DNA from: CAZYQW01 sp964649825
Lineage (GTDB): Bacteria; Planctomycetota; B15-G4; JADJEK01
Assembly (NCBI GenBank): GCA_964649825.1
Contig: CAZYQW010000122.1
Span: 62,001 to 126,000, forward strand
Direction: 5' to 3'
DNA length: 64,000 nt
Below, piece after piece: positions 1-8,325 of this stretch. Below the pieces are notes generated by a model. That model saw nothing but the letters and a program-made list of their open reading frames with translations. It was not told the DNA's origin and did no database searches. Within the stretch, counting starts at the first letter, position 1, and the number at the start of each line of letters is the position of its first letter. A program made the translations under genes and the position numbers.

Positions 1-2
1 CG

Positions 3-497
3 ATCGCGCTCGACCTGCGCGTCGCGGCGCCGTCGTGGGTCCGACCGCGGACCGCCCTCGTCTATCGAAACGGCGTCGAGGTCGCGCGGCGGGACGTCGC
101 CGCGGACGGCTCGACGCCGACCGACTCGACGCTCACCGTCGAGCTCGAGAGGCCGCCCCACGACGCCTACGTCGTCTGCGTGGTGGTCGGTGAAGGAATC
201 ACCGCGCCGTTCTGGCCGACGCTGAACCCGTACACGCTCGGCGCCACGAACCCGATCTACCTCGACGCCGACGGCGACGGACGTTTCGAGTCTCCGCGCG
301 AGATCGCGATGCGCCGGCTGGCCAGCGGAGATTCGCTGGGGAGCCTCTTCCGCACCGCCGACGCCGCGGTTCGACGCCAGGCGATCGACGTCGCCGCGGC
401 CGACGAGGCGCGCCGGACCGAGCTGGAGGCGCTCGTCGGCGCCGACGGGTTCCCCGACGATCTGCGCCTGTTCGCCGCGCGCCGGATCGCAAGATGA
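3..497 (+). CDS. C-terminal part of a CehA/McbA-like metallohydrolase
   Basis: Only the last ~164 codons are in the window; the reading frame is open from base 3 and the gene starts upstream. The tail carries the phrase TNPIYLDADGDG, which I associate with the end of CehA/McbA-type proteins, a PHP-fold metal-dependent hydrolase family often exported by planctomycetes. The catalytic PHP domain itself is outside the window, so the assignment rests on this tail. After the motif comes a helical, charged C-terminus rich in Ala and Arg. The next gene starts 216 bp downstream and seems to have its own promoter region. Other exported calcineurin- or PHP-like proteins could end similarly. Confidence 0.6.
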   Translation: MALDLRVAAPSWVRPRTALVYRNGVEVARRDVAADGSTPTDSTLTVELERPPHDAYVVCVVVGEGITAPFWPTLNPYTLGATNPIYLDADGDGRFESPREIAMRRLASGDSLGSLFRTADAAVRRQAIDVAAADEARRTELEALVGADGFPDDLRLFAARRIAR

Positions 498-638
498 ACG
501 TCGTTTCGCGCCCGACGTCTTCGACCCCGCGATCTGGCCGGGAACAAAGACGCCTCGTTCAGGACGAGAACCCATCGTCTCGCCGGCGCCACGGGTCCGT
601 TAGCCGAGATGCGCCGAGAGGAGCCACGTAGCCAGGGA

Positions 639-685
639 CGGAGAGCGCCACACAAAACGGGAAGTTATTCTCGCGCGGGCCCTAA
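639..685 (+). promoter_or_regulatory. Conserved 47-nt upstream element, copy 1
   Basis: This 47-nt stretch ends 28 nt before the ATG at 714. A second copy lies at 52927-52973, before the giant ATPase gene. By direct alignment 41 of 47 positions are identical, without gaps. The shared core includes CACAAAAC, AAGTTATTCTCG and CCCTAA. Similarity continues more weakly upstream of both copies. It is AT-richer than its surroundings and sits where a promoter or 5' leader would be. Sigma factor or regulator unknown. Confidence 0.6.
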
Positions 686-713
686 AATCGCGCGATCCGA
701 CGGAGCCCAAGAG

Positions 714-1775
714 ATGATCTCGATCGATTCACTACGGGGACCGGCCGAGGCCGCGCTCGGCCGCCTGGTCGAGCCGGGGGCGAGCGCGCCTGATTCGATC
801 CTCGTCGGCGTCGATCCCGGCGTTCGCGAGCGCCTGGCCCCCCTGCTCACGACGGTGGGCGACCGATCCGCCGCCCCGGCCGAAGGGGCGAAGGTCGGCG
901 GGTTCGACGTGCACGAGGTTCTCTCGCGCGCCGGAGCGGCCCTCTGCCTGCGCGTCTCCGACCCCAAGGATCGCGAGCGCTCGCTGGTCCTGAAGGAGAT
1001 CGATGCCGCGGGCCCCGCGGCGCGGGTGCAGGCGATCGCGACCCAGATCGAGGTCGCATCGAGCGGCTCCCACGCGGCCGCGCTTCCGATCGGCTTCGAG
1101 GCCGCGGGCGGCCGCGTCTACGTGGTGCGCCCGTTCATCGCGGGAGTGACGCTCGCGAAGATCCTCGAGGCGCTCGCGGTCGAAGAGGTGCCCCCCGACT
1201 CGCCGACGTGGCGACTCGCGGCGGGTGCCCGTGGAGGCGGCGCGAACGTGACGGGCGCGAAGATGGTCTGCCGCATCGGACAGTTCAGCTCGGCCGCGCT
1301 CGCCGACGTCCACGCGAAGGGCGCGGTGCACGGCGCGCTCAAACCCGAGAACCTGATCTGCGACGACACGGTGAAGCCGACCCTCGTCGACTTCGGCTGC
1401 GGCCATCCGAGCGCGCCGTTCGAAGCCCCGGAGGTGATCGGCGCCGGCGATCGCGCCGCGGCGCGCGGCCCCGCGGCCGATCTCTACGCGCTCGGGGTGA
1501 TCATGCACCGCTGTCTGACGCGGAAGCCGCTCTTCGGGGACGGAGACGTGGCGTACATCGAGCAAGCGACGCTCTCGCAGAAGCCCATCAGCCCGCTGAA
1601 GGTGAACTTCAAGGCGAGCAACGAGATGACGACCATCACGCTCGCGCTTCTCGAGAAGGACGCGAAGGATCGCTACGCGAGCGCCGCCGACCTGAAGGCC
1701 GACCTCGACCGCTACCACAAGAACGAGCCGATCCAGCGCAAGCAGAAGGGTCTGCTGAAGCGGCTGTTCGGCTGA
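714..1775 (+). CDS. Protein kinase-like protein, probable pseudokinase
   Basis: 353 residues with a eukaryotic-type kinase fold. The ATP-anchoring lysine is K94 (LVLKEID), and the magnesium loop DFG is at 226-228. The catalytic loop, however, reads HGALKPEN (206-213), where active kinases have HRDLKPEN, so the catalytic Asp is replaced by Ala. The activation segment is very short: DFGCG runs almost directly into a FEAPEV phrase. The protein ends in a basic tail (KQKGLLKRLFG) and has no membrane segment, so it is probably cytoplasmic. I infer a regulatory or scaffolding pseudokinase. ATG 714 is preferred over upstream in-frame starts because the conserved element at 639-685 would otherwise lie inside the gene. 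No partner is adjacent. Confidence 0.75.
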   Translation: MISIDSLRGPAEAALGRLVEPGASAPDSILVGVDPGVRERLAPLLTTVGDRSAAPAEGAKVGGFDVHEVLSRAGAALCLRVSDPKDRERSLVLKEIDAAGPAARVQAIATQIEVASSGSHAAALPIGFEAAGGRVYVVRPFIAGVTLAKILEALAVEEVPPDSPTWRLAAGARGGGANVTGAKMVCRIGQFSSAALADVHAKGAVHGALKPENLICDDTVKPTLVDFGCGHPSAPFEAPEVIGAGDRAAARGPAADLYALGVIMHRCLTRKPLFGDGDVAYIEQATLSQKPISPLKVNFKASNEMTTITLALLEKDAKDRYASAADLKADLDRYHKNEPIQRKQKGLLKRLFG

Positions 1776-1963
1776 TCAGGAGCGCGGCGGCTCGGCGGTT
1801 TCCTCGTCCAGGCCTACGAGTACGTTCGCTCCACCCTGAGGGCTGGCATGACGGCCGATCCTCGAGCGCCGCACTCTGTGCTGCCTCTTGCTCAACTCCT
1901 CCGACGCCCCGGCCGATCTGTTAGATATTGGCAGTTTCTCACAGACGGGCTATTCTTCCACCA

Positions 1964-2242
1964 ATGAGCGGCGACAACGACCTGACCAGCATGACGGTGT
2001 CCCTCCCGGCCACCCAGAAGGCCTACGTGAAGGCTCAGGCGGCGGCTTCGGGTTGCAGCACGCCGAGCGAGTACGTTCGACGACTCATCCACGCGGACCA
2101 GAGGGCCCGCGAACAGGAGGAACTCGAGCGCAAGATCCTCGAAGGGCTCGACTCCCCTCCACGGGAGATGACCTCCGAGGATTGGCAGGAACTTCGAAGC
2201 ACGCTGCGAAAGAAGCTCACCAAGCGCCGGAAGCCTCAGTAG
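1964..2242 (+). CDS. parD: ParD/CopG-type antitoxin
   Basis: 92 residues. The N-terminal half (MTVSLPATQKAYV followed by CSTPSEYVRRLI) is the ribbon-helix-helix DNA-binding pattern of ParD antitoxins. The charged C-terminal half would wrap the toxin. The stop lies 11 bp before the ParE-like toxin gene, the usual antitoxin-first order, so it very likely represses its own operon and neutralises ParE. The ATG at 1964 was chosen over a TTG at 1928 because the family motif starts a few residues later. The upstream bases are locally AT-rich (around 1920-1960), consistent with a promoter and operator. Confidence 0.88.
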   Translation: MSGDNDLTSMTVSLPATQKAYVKAQAAASGCSTPSEYVRRLIHADQRAREQEELERKILEGLDSPPREMTSEDWQELRSTLRKKLTKRRKPQ

Positions 2243-2253
2243 AACTGGCCCCC

Positions 2254-2574
2254 ATGGCAAGGAGGGTGATTTGGCACCGCGTCGCGGAGGAGGACCTCAC
2301 CGAGACCTACCTCTATATCGGGGCCGATTCCCCCGACGCGGCCGAACGTCTGCTCGACGCGGTCGAGGAGGCGATCCAGTTCCTCCTCGAGAACCGCGGC
2401 GCGGGACGGCTCCGCGAGTTCCGCTCACCGCGAGCACAGGGCGTACGGTCGTGGGCCGTGAAAGGCTCTAAGGCCTACTTGATCTTCTATCGTTCCGAGG
2501 GCGAGGACCTGGAAGTCCTACGCTTCCTTCATGGCGCGCGCGATGTCCCACGGCTCTTCGAAGACGAGAGCTGA
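2254..2574 (+). CDS. parE: ParE/RelE-superfamily toxin
   Basis: 106 residues, normal for ParE. The N-terminus RRVIWHRVAEEDLTETYLYI and the later GRLREF, KAYLIFYR and VLRFLHGARD segments follow the ParE pattern: a helix pair packed on a beta sheet, with a conserved C-terminal LRFLHGARD phrase. Family members of known activity poison DNA gyrase; whether this one does is inferred. It follows the ParD-like gene by 11 bp and would be transcribed with it. The TIR-like gene just downstream points in the opposite direction, so the two converge in a small defence-like cluster. Confidence 0.88.
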   Translation: MARRVIWHRVAEEDLTETYLYIGADSPDAAERLLDAVEEAIQFLLENRGAGRLREFRSPRAQGVRSWAVKGSKAYLIFYRSEGEDLEVLRFLHGARDVPRLFEDES

Positions 2575-2746
2575 CGCCCGCCCGTCTCGGATTCGAGGTG
2601 CGATGCCGCGAGGGCTACGCGGGTGGCCGCGGCGTCGTAGCCGCCCTGGACCTTGAAGCGCACGAGAGGAAACACCGGCCGTCGCGAACCCCGCGCCGGC
2701 TGCCGCGTCACGAGGCCGGAGCGGCCGTCGCTCGCCGCTGCTTGGT

Positions 2747-3646
2747 TCAGAGCCGGCGCTCGACGAAGTCGCGGATCGCCGATTCGATCGGGCGAACGTC
2801 GTTCCGGTCGGCGAGCGTCAGGTAGATGTTCCCCCCGAGATCGGCCGGCATCTTCGCTCCGTCCTCACGGATGATCAGGACGCGTTCGCGACCCTTTGCC
2901 GCCGCGAAGAATCCGGCCTCGAAGACGACGTTGTCGCGTGGAGCGGCGCGAACCTCGTTCCCCTCGAGCGCGTCGTCCTTCGTGAAGAGGAAGATCCCGC
3001 CGCTGCACAGCCGCGCGGCCGTCTCGATCTCGTCGAGGATGATTCCGGCCGCGGCGAAGTCGATCTCCCAGTTGCGCACGCGCAGGCCGAGCCGCTCGGT
3101 GAGGAACAGGTGCACGGCCTGCGCCGTGCTGCGCGCCTTGCTGCTGTAGCCGAGGAACAGATCCGATCGCTCGGCGACCTGGTCCGACCAGACGCCGAAC
3201 CGTTGGCGAAACGCGTCGCTGTCGAGCCACTCCGTCTTCGCGTCCTCGGGCATGTACAGGATCGGATGTCCGGCGCCGGTCCACGTGATCCCGCGGTCGA
3301 CCAGCCCGCGCTCGGCCACGATCAGGAGCGGCAGCCGCAGCGTCGTCGCGACCGCGCCCTCGATCTGCGCGTACTCGCTCGTCAGGCGGTACTCTCTCCC
3401 GTCCTCCTCGGGGACCCTCCAGCGCGGGAACGCGACGACGACGGCGCCGACGCACCTCCGCATCGTGTCGACCGCGTTCTGGAGCGACCACGCGAGCGCC
3501 GCCGCGGTCCCGGCGCGGAAGAACATCTCCGGCTGCAGGCCAAGCTGCTCGACGCGCTGGACGATGCGGTCCTGCATCGCGCGACGGCGATCGTCGAGCA
3601 GGTCGGGATTCACGAAGCTGATGAAGACGCGACGCTTGTACGACAT
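2747..3646 (-). CDS. TIR-like putative NADase effector
   Basis: 299 residues in two parts. The C-terminal half (about 162-299) matches the Cap12-type TIR-like family (PF10137). It starts with the strand LFLGYSSKA and continues with FLFTKDD (219-225), the signature DNVVFEAGFF (catalytic Glu probably E243), then KGRERVLII and a PADLGG phrase. Family members degrade NAD+ when activated. The N-terminal half begins RRVFISF and includes SEYAQIEGAVATTLRLPLL; it looks like another Rossmann-like TIR or SLOG-type domain and may be the sensor. No CD-NTase or other second-messenger synthase is nearby. ParD/ParE lies convergently beside it. The function, abortive infection by NAD+ loss, is inferred from family. 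Confidence 0.75.
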   Translation of the reverse strand: MSYKRRVFISFVNPDLLDDRRRAMQDRIVQRVEQLGLQPEMFFRAGTAAALAWSLQNAVDTMRRCVGAVVVAFPRWRVPEEDGREYRLTSEYAQIEGAVATTLRLPLLIVAERGLVDRGITWTGAGHPILYMPEDAKTEWLDSDAFRQRFGVWSDQVAERSDLFLGYSSKARSTAQAVHLFLTERLGLRVRNWEIDFAAAGIILDEIETAARLCSGGIFLFTKDDALEGNEVRAAPRDNVVFEAGFFAAAKGRERVLIIREDGAKMPADLGGNIYLTLADRNDVRPIESAIRDFVERRL

Positions 3647-3776
3647 GATCGCTCACCCTCGACGACCGACCCACCGGCTCCCCAGACCCATCCGTCGATC
3701 GGGGCTTCGTGGGGTCCCGTGGTCCGGACGCACCGGGCCACGGGCGGATAACGTTCGCGCGAGCGACGCGCGTGGC

Positions 3777-4391
3777 CTACGACTTCCGCGCGTCCGCGAG
3801 CTGCGACTCGGCGAACCGCCAGTTCACGACCTTCCACCACGTCTCGACGAAGTCGGGTCGCTTGTTCTTGAACTTCAGGTAGTAGGCGTGCTCCCAGATG
3901 TCGAGGCACAGGATCGGGTGGCCTTTGACCTCGGCGACGTCCATGATCGGGTTCACCTGGTTCGGCGTCGACGTCACCTTCAGCGCGCCGTTGGCGTAGA
4001 TCAGCCACGCGTAGCCGGACCCGAACTGGTTGACCGCCGCGTTCGACATCTGCTCGCGCATCGCGGCGACGGATCCGAACGCCGACTCGATCGCGGTGGC
4101 GAGCGGCCCGCTCTCCGGGTCGCCGCCGCCCTCGGGGGACATGCTGTTCCAGTAGAGCGTATGGTTGTAGTAGCCGCCGCCGTTGTTCTTGATCGCGTCG
4201 GGATGCTTCGAGATCTCGGCGAAGATCTGCTCCATCGTCTTGTTCGCGAGCGGCGTGTCCTTCACCGCCGCGACGAACTTGGTGAAGTAGGTTCGATGAT
4301 GCCGATCGTAGTGGATCTCGGTGGTCTCGGCGTCGAGGTGCGGCTCGAGCGCGTCGTACGCATACGGCAGATTCGGGAATTCGAAAGCCAT
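3777..4391 (-). CDS. sodA: Superoxide dismutase, Fe/Mn family, Mn-like signature
   Basis: 204 residues, full length for the family. It converts superoxide to oxygen and hydrogen peroxide. The four metal ligands are visible: H27 (EIHYDRHH), H77 (YYNHTLYW), D164 and H168 (LDIWEHAY). NNGGGYYNH has Gly where iron enzymes usually have Gln, and STPNQ supplies the second-sphere Gln typical of manganese enzymes, so I favour Mn or a cambialistic enzyme. There is no signal peptide, so it acts in the cytoplasm. It stands alone between convergent or divergent neighbours with 130-170 bp gaps. Metal choice cannot be proved from sequence. Confidence 0.93.
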   Translation of the reverse strand: MAFEFPNLPYAYDALEPHLDAETTEIHYDRHHRTYFTKFVAAVKDTPLANKTMEQIFAEISKHPDAIKNNGGGYYNHTLYWNSMSPEGGGDPESGPLATAIESAFGSVAAMREQMSNAAVNQFGSGYAWLIYANGALKVTSTPNQVNPIMDVAEVKGHPILCLDIWEHAYYLKFKNKRPDFVETWWKVVNWRFAESQLADARKS

Positions 4392-4563
4392 GACTCTTCT
4401 CCGATTCTCTGGGACGACCCGGGGATCGCCTCGATGTTCCGGCGGCGTTGCCCGAGCTGGTCTCTATAGCACGATCGCTCGGATTTCTCGACGACGAAGC
4501 GGTTTGCATCGCCGCACGCGCGGCTTGCGGCCGGTCGATGCACGTGCCGGTTCGTGAATCCGT

Positions 4564-5781
4564 TCACGCGTCCCGCAGCGCGACGGCGGGGTCGAGGGAC
4601 GCGGCCCGATTCGCGGCCGGCAGGCCGGCCACCGTGCCGACGAGGACGAGGACGGCGAACCCGATGCCCAGGATCGTGACGTCCGCGCGCGGCTCGATCT
4701 CGATCGTCGAGCTCAGGCTCAATGGGCCGAGCGCGGTCACCGCCGCGTAGCCGACGAGCACGCCGAGCCCGCCGCCGGCGAGACAGAGGATCAGCGACTC
4801 CAAGAGGACCTGAGCGCGCACGCGACCGGACGTCGCGCCGAGCGCCTTGCGCAGCCCCACCTCCGCCGTACGCTCCGCGACCGTGATGCCGACGACGTTC
4901 GCCGCGCCGAGGCAACCGAGCACCAGCGCGACGCCCGCGATCGTCAGGACGAGCCACTCGAGGCCGGTCGACACGTGGTTCACCTGCTCGATGAAGCCGG
5001 TCTGCTCCTCCACGTTGAGGATCTTCTCGTTGTCGGGATCGAAGCTGTAGATGTTGCCGATCGCGTCCTTGATCTCGCGAACCGCTTCGCGCGCGAGGTC
5101 GGATCGGATCGGCTGGATCGACAGCCATTCGACGTAGCGCCCTCCACCATCGCCGCCCAACGCCAGACACGACGAGTACGGCACGTAGAACGCATAGGCG
5201 AACGCCTCGGGATCGAACAGGACGCCGATCACCTCGAACCGGCGTCCGCTCATCTCGATCCATTGGCCGACCGGCGACTCTCCCTTGTAGAGGCCCTCGG
5301 CGAGCGGAAGGTTCAACACGGCGACGCGCACGCGGCCGGTCTCCTCCTCCTCGCTGAACCAGCGACCCTCGACCACCTCGAGCTGCGCCACGTCGATGTA
5401 CTCGTGCCCCACGCCCTTCACGGAGGCCCACGGCCACGAGCGGCTCGGCCCGAACGCCGCGCCTCCCATCCCCGGGCTCATGCCGGCCGCCATCTTGCCG
5501 ATCGACGGACACGCGTCGCGGATTTGATCGAGGTCGTCGTAGCGGATGCGGATCTTCCGTCCGCGGTTGCTGCCGCCCGGCCCCCACGCCCGGGCCGGCT
5601 GCACCTTGATCTGGGTGGAGCCCATGCTCCGCAGCACGGCCTCGGTCGCCGACGGGGCGCCGGTGCCGTAGGAGACGAGCACGAGGAGGACCGCGGTCCC
5701 GAACGTCACGGTCAGCGCCGTGAGCACCGACCGGAGCGGATGGAGGACCAACGTCGCGAGCGCCTGTCCGATCACGGCCAT
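4564..5781 (-). CDS. ABC transporter permease, MacB/FtsX type (second permease)
   Basis: 405 residues. An N-terminal membrane segment (SVLTALTVTFGTAVLLVLVS) is followed by a large periplasmic MacB-type domain and three C-terminal membrane helices with the FtsX-like phrase GLRKALGATSGRVRAQVL between the first two. It is the last gene of a four-gene operon; its ATG overlaps the stop of the first permease (ATGA), implying coupled translation. With the other permease, the fusion protein and the ATPase it should form a tripartite efflux or lipoprotein-release machine. MacB usually works as a homodimer from one gene; here two different permeases suggest a heterodimer. Substrate unknown. Confidence 0.88.
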   Translation of the reverse strand: MAVIGQALATLVLHPLRSVLTALTVTFGTAVLLVLVSYGTGAPSATEAVLRSMGSTQIKVQPARAWGPGGSNRGRKIRIRYDDLDQIRDACPSIGKMAAGMSPGMGGAAFGPSRSWPWASVKGVGHEYIDVAQLEVVEGRWFSEEEETGRVRVAVLNLPLAEGLYKGESPVGQWIEMSGRRFEVIGVLFDPEAFAYAFYVPYSSCLALGGDGGGRYVEWLSIQPIRSDLAREAVREIKDAIGNIYSFDPDNEKILNVEEQTGFIEQVNHVSTGLEWLVLTIAGVALVLGCLGAANVVGITVAERTAEVGLRKALGATSGRVRAQVLLESLILCLAGGGLGVLVGYAAVTALGPLSLSSTIEIEPRADVTILGIGFAVLVLVGTVAGLPAANRAASLDPAVALRDA

Positions 5782-7049
5782 CAGAGCGCGCCTCCTCGCA
5801 GCGACTCGACGGGGTCGAGCCGCGCCGCCCGCGCCGCGGGCCAGAGCGCGGCGCCGACGGTCACGAAGAGCAGCATCACGGCCGGCATCGTCGCCGCGCC
5901 GAGATCGGGCTCCGGCGTGGCGAAGCCCTCCGGCAGCGGGAGAAGCGCCGCCAGCTCGACGAACGAGAGACCGAGCAGGAACCCGGCGACGCCCGAGAGG
6001 CCGCAGACGAGCGCCGCCTCGAGGAAGATCTGCAGGAAGATCCAGCTCCGCCCGCAACCAAGCGCGCGGCGCAGCCCGAACTCGAAGGTGCGCGCCGTCA
6101 CCGACATCAGCACGACGTTGGCCACGCCGACCGCGCCGAGCAGGAGGATGAGGATCCCGACCGCGCCGAGGAACAGTCGAATGCCGCCGAACACGGCGTC
6201 GATCCGCTCGCCACGGGCGATCGCGTCGAAGTACGGAACGACGGTGTTCTCGTCGTCCGGCTCGAAGTGGTAGCGGTCGGCCAGCGCCGCTCGCGCCTCG
6301 CCCACCGCCTTCTCCTTCAGGTCCGGGCGCTTCGGCTTCAGCACCATGAAGCCGGTCCCCTTCTCGCAGAGCCGCTCGAAGAGCGGGTACGTGACGAAGC
6401 CGACTCGCTTGTTCGACACGTAGAACTCGTCCGACAGCTCGACGTCCTGGATCGCGCCGATCACGGTCAGGTCGCGCGTGAACGGATCGTCCCCCTCCCC
6501 GCGCACCGTCAGCTTCACCTTCTGCCCGATGCAGGGCTCGTCGGCGAACAGGTCCTTTCTCGCCTGCGAGCCGATCACCACGACCGGCGTCTCGCTCTCG
6601 ACGTCCTTGGCGTCGATCCAACGGCTCCCCGGCTCGAGCGGGACGTTGCAGATCTCGATGTACTCCGGGTCGACCCCGACCGGGGTCATCCACGTCTGGC
6701 GGTCGCCGCGCAGCGCCTGGGCGCGCCATTGGTAGCCCTTCGGCGAGATCAGGTCGATCGCGGTGGCGCGCGCGCGGATTCGAGCGAAGTCCTCGTCGTC
6801 GAGCATGATCCGCCGCATCGAGTTCGGGTCGCTGCGGGTGTGCGTCGGCTTGTTCGTGCGGAGCAGGAGGAACGAGTCCCCGAACGCCTCGATCACGCGC
6901 CGCTGGGTCCGTTCGAACCCGTTGCCGATCGCGGCGAGGAGGAAGACCGACGCCACGCCCCACGAGATGCCGGCCGCCATCGGTACAATGCGACGGGCCT
7001 CGCGACCGAGCGACTCGAACGCCTCTCGGATGACGTGGAAGACGATCAT
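5781..7049 (-). CDS. ABC transporter permease, MacB/FtsX type (first permease)
   Basis: 422 residues with the same architecture as its neighbour: one membrane helix near residue 25-45 (AAGISWGVASVFLLAAIGNG), a long extracytoplasmic MacB core domain, then three membrane helices with GLRRALGCGRSWIFLQIFLE between the first two. The gene begins 22 bp after the membrane-fusion gene and overlaps the next permease by 4 bp. The two permeases share domain order but little obvious sequence, so duplication would be old. There is no fused ATPase domain, unlike classical MacB; the nucleotide-binding subunit is encoded separately at the operon start. Confidence 0.88.
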   Translation of the reverse strand: MIVFHVIREAFESLGREARRIVPMAAGISWGVASVFLLAAIGNGFERTQRRVIEAFGDSFLLLRTNKPTHTRSDPNSMRRIMLDDEDFARIRARATAIDLISPKGYQWRAQALRGDRQTWMTPVGVDPEYIEICNVPLEPGSRWIDAKDVESETPVVVIGSQARKDLFADEPCIGQKVKLTVRGEGDDPFTRDLTVIGAIQDVELSDEFYVSNKRVGFVTYPLFERLCEKGTGFMVLKPKRPDLKEKAVGEARAALADRYHFEPDDENTVVPYFDAIARGERIDAVFGGIRLFLGAVGILILLLGAVGVANVVLMSVTARTFEFGLRRALGCGRSWIFLQIFLEAALVCGLSGVAGFLLGLSFVELAALLPLPEGFATPEPDLGAATMPAVMLLFVTVGAALWPAARAARLDPVESLRGGAL

Positions 7050-7071
7050 GAGATGGCGGCGCGGCCGGGCA

Positions 7072-8325
7072 TCAGCCGGGCGGACCCCCGCCGCGACGCT
7101 CGGACGGAAGGAGCACCTCGTCGCCTTCCGCGAGCCCGGTCAGGATCTCGGTGACGAGCCCGTCCGTCACCCCGATCTCGACCGGCACGTCGGCGACCTG
7201 CGGCGGCTTCTGCGCCACGACGCGCTGGGCGACCCACGAGCCGTCGCGCTGGTGGGTCAACGCCTTGTGCGGCAGTGTCAACGTGTCGGGGCGCTCCTCC
7301 AGCACGAGCCTCGTGTTCGCCGTCATGTCGACGCGCAGGCGGCGCTCGGAATCATCGACGGCGATCTTCACCAGGAACGTCACGATGCCGTTGTTGTCGA
7401 CGGTGCCCGCCGGCGCGATGCGGACGACGCGGCCCTCGAAGCGATGGCCACGATAGGCATCCACCTCGATCACCGCCCGCATGCCGTCGTGGATGCGGCC
7501 GACGTCGACCTCGTCGACGCGCGCCTCGACGAACATCGCCGAGACGTCGCCGATCGTCATCATCGGCGTCGCGTTGCCGCCCGCGGTGAGGATCGACGAG
7601 ATCCCGTCACCCACCTCCTTTTCGCGCACGAGGACGATGCCGTCGATCGGGGATCGAATCGTCGCCTCGCGGAGCGCGGTCCCGGAGCGCTCGACGCTGG
7701 CGTTCGACGCGATGATGTCGGCCTCGGCCCGCTTCACTTCGGCTTGGAGCACGGGGATGCTGGCCTCGACCTGCCGGATGCGGTACTCGACCATCGCCAC
7801 GCGGAGCTTTGCATCGTCGAGCTCGTTCAGCGACGCGGACCCGTCGTCGAACAGGTCCTGGAGCCGCTGGAGCTGCGTCCGCGCGAAGTCGAGCTCCGGG
7901 TCGTCGAGCTTGACGCGCGCCTCGCCGAGACGCGCCGCGGCCGCCGCCAAGCGCGCCTCCGCGGCCGCCTGGTTGCCGACGTTCTCGTTGTGCTGCGCGA
8001 CGAGCTGCTCGCGGTCGAGCTCGGCGATGATCTGCCCGTTCTCGACGACGTCGCCCTCGTCGACGAGGAGATCCTTCAGGATGCCGCTCGCGCGGCTCAT
8101 GACGCTCACGCGCGCCAGCGGCTCGACGCGGCCGGTCGCGAGCACCGCCTTCAGGACGTCGCGCCGCTCGACCGAGACGACGCGGTCGGCGTCGATCGGG
8201 GGCGGCGCACGGTCGAGACCGTACCACCACCACGCGGCCCCGCTGCCGCCGATCAGTAGCAGGAGCAGGAACGTGCCGACGGCGCCGCCCCGCTCGCGGT
8301 TGGTTCGTTTGGGGTTCATCCTCAT
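7072..8325 (-). CDS. Periplasmic adaptor (membrane-fusion) protein, MacA/HlyD type
   Basis: 417 residues. A basic N-terminus is followed by a membrane anchor (about residues 15-38, GGAVGTFLLLLLIGGSGAAW). Then come the lipoyl-like half motif (GILKDLLVDEGDVVENGQII), a long Ala/Glu/Arg-rich coiled-coil hairpin (about 95-215), the second lipoyl half (SPIDGIVLVREKEVGDGI) and beta-barrel domains. Adaptors of this kind link an inner-membrane ABC transporter to the outer envelope. Its ATG overlaps the stop of the ATPase gene by 4 bp. The start at 8325 is taken rather than the second ATG at 8319 because of that overlap. Confidence 0.9.
   Translation of the reverse strand: MRMNPKRTNRERGGAVGTFLLLLLIGGSGAAWWWYGLDRAPPPIDADRVVSVERRDVLKAVLATGRVEPLARVSVMSRASGILKDLLVDEGDVVENGQIIAELDREQLVAQHNENVGNQAAAEARLAAAAARLGEARVKLDDPELDFARTQLQRLQDLFDDGSASLNELDDAKLRVAMVEYRIRQVEASIPVLQAEVKRAEADIIASNASVERSGTALREATIRSPIDGIVLVREKEVGDGISSILTAGGNATPMMTIGDVSAMFVEARVDEVDVGRIHDGMRAVIEVDAYRGHRFEGRVVRIAPAGTVDNNGIVTFLVKIAVDDSERRLRVDMTANTRLVLEERPDTLTLPHKALTHQRDGSWVAQRVVAQKPPQVADVPVEIGVTDGLVTEILTGLAEGDEVLLPSERRGGGPPG

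Noticed and set aside
1964..3646. A CBASS operon
   Set aside because: No CD-NTase, E1/E2-like or other CBASS gene adjoins the TIR-like gene; the neighbours are a ParD/ParE pair and a superoxide dismutase.
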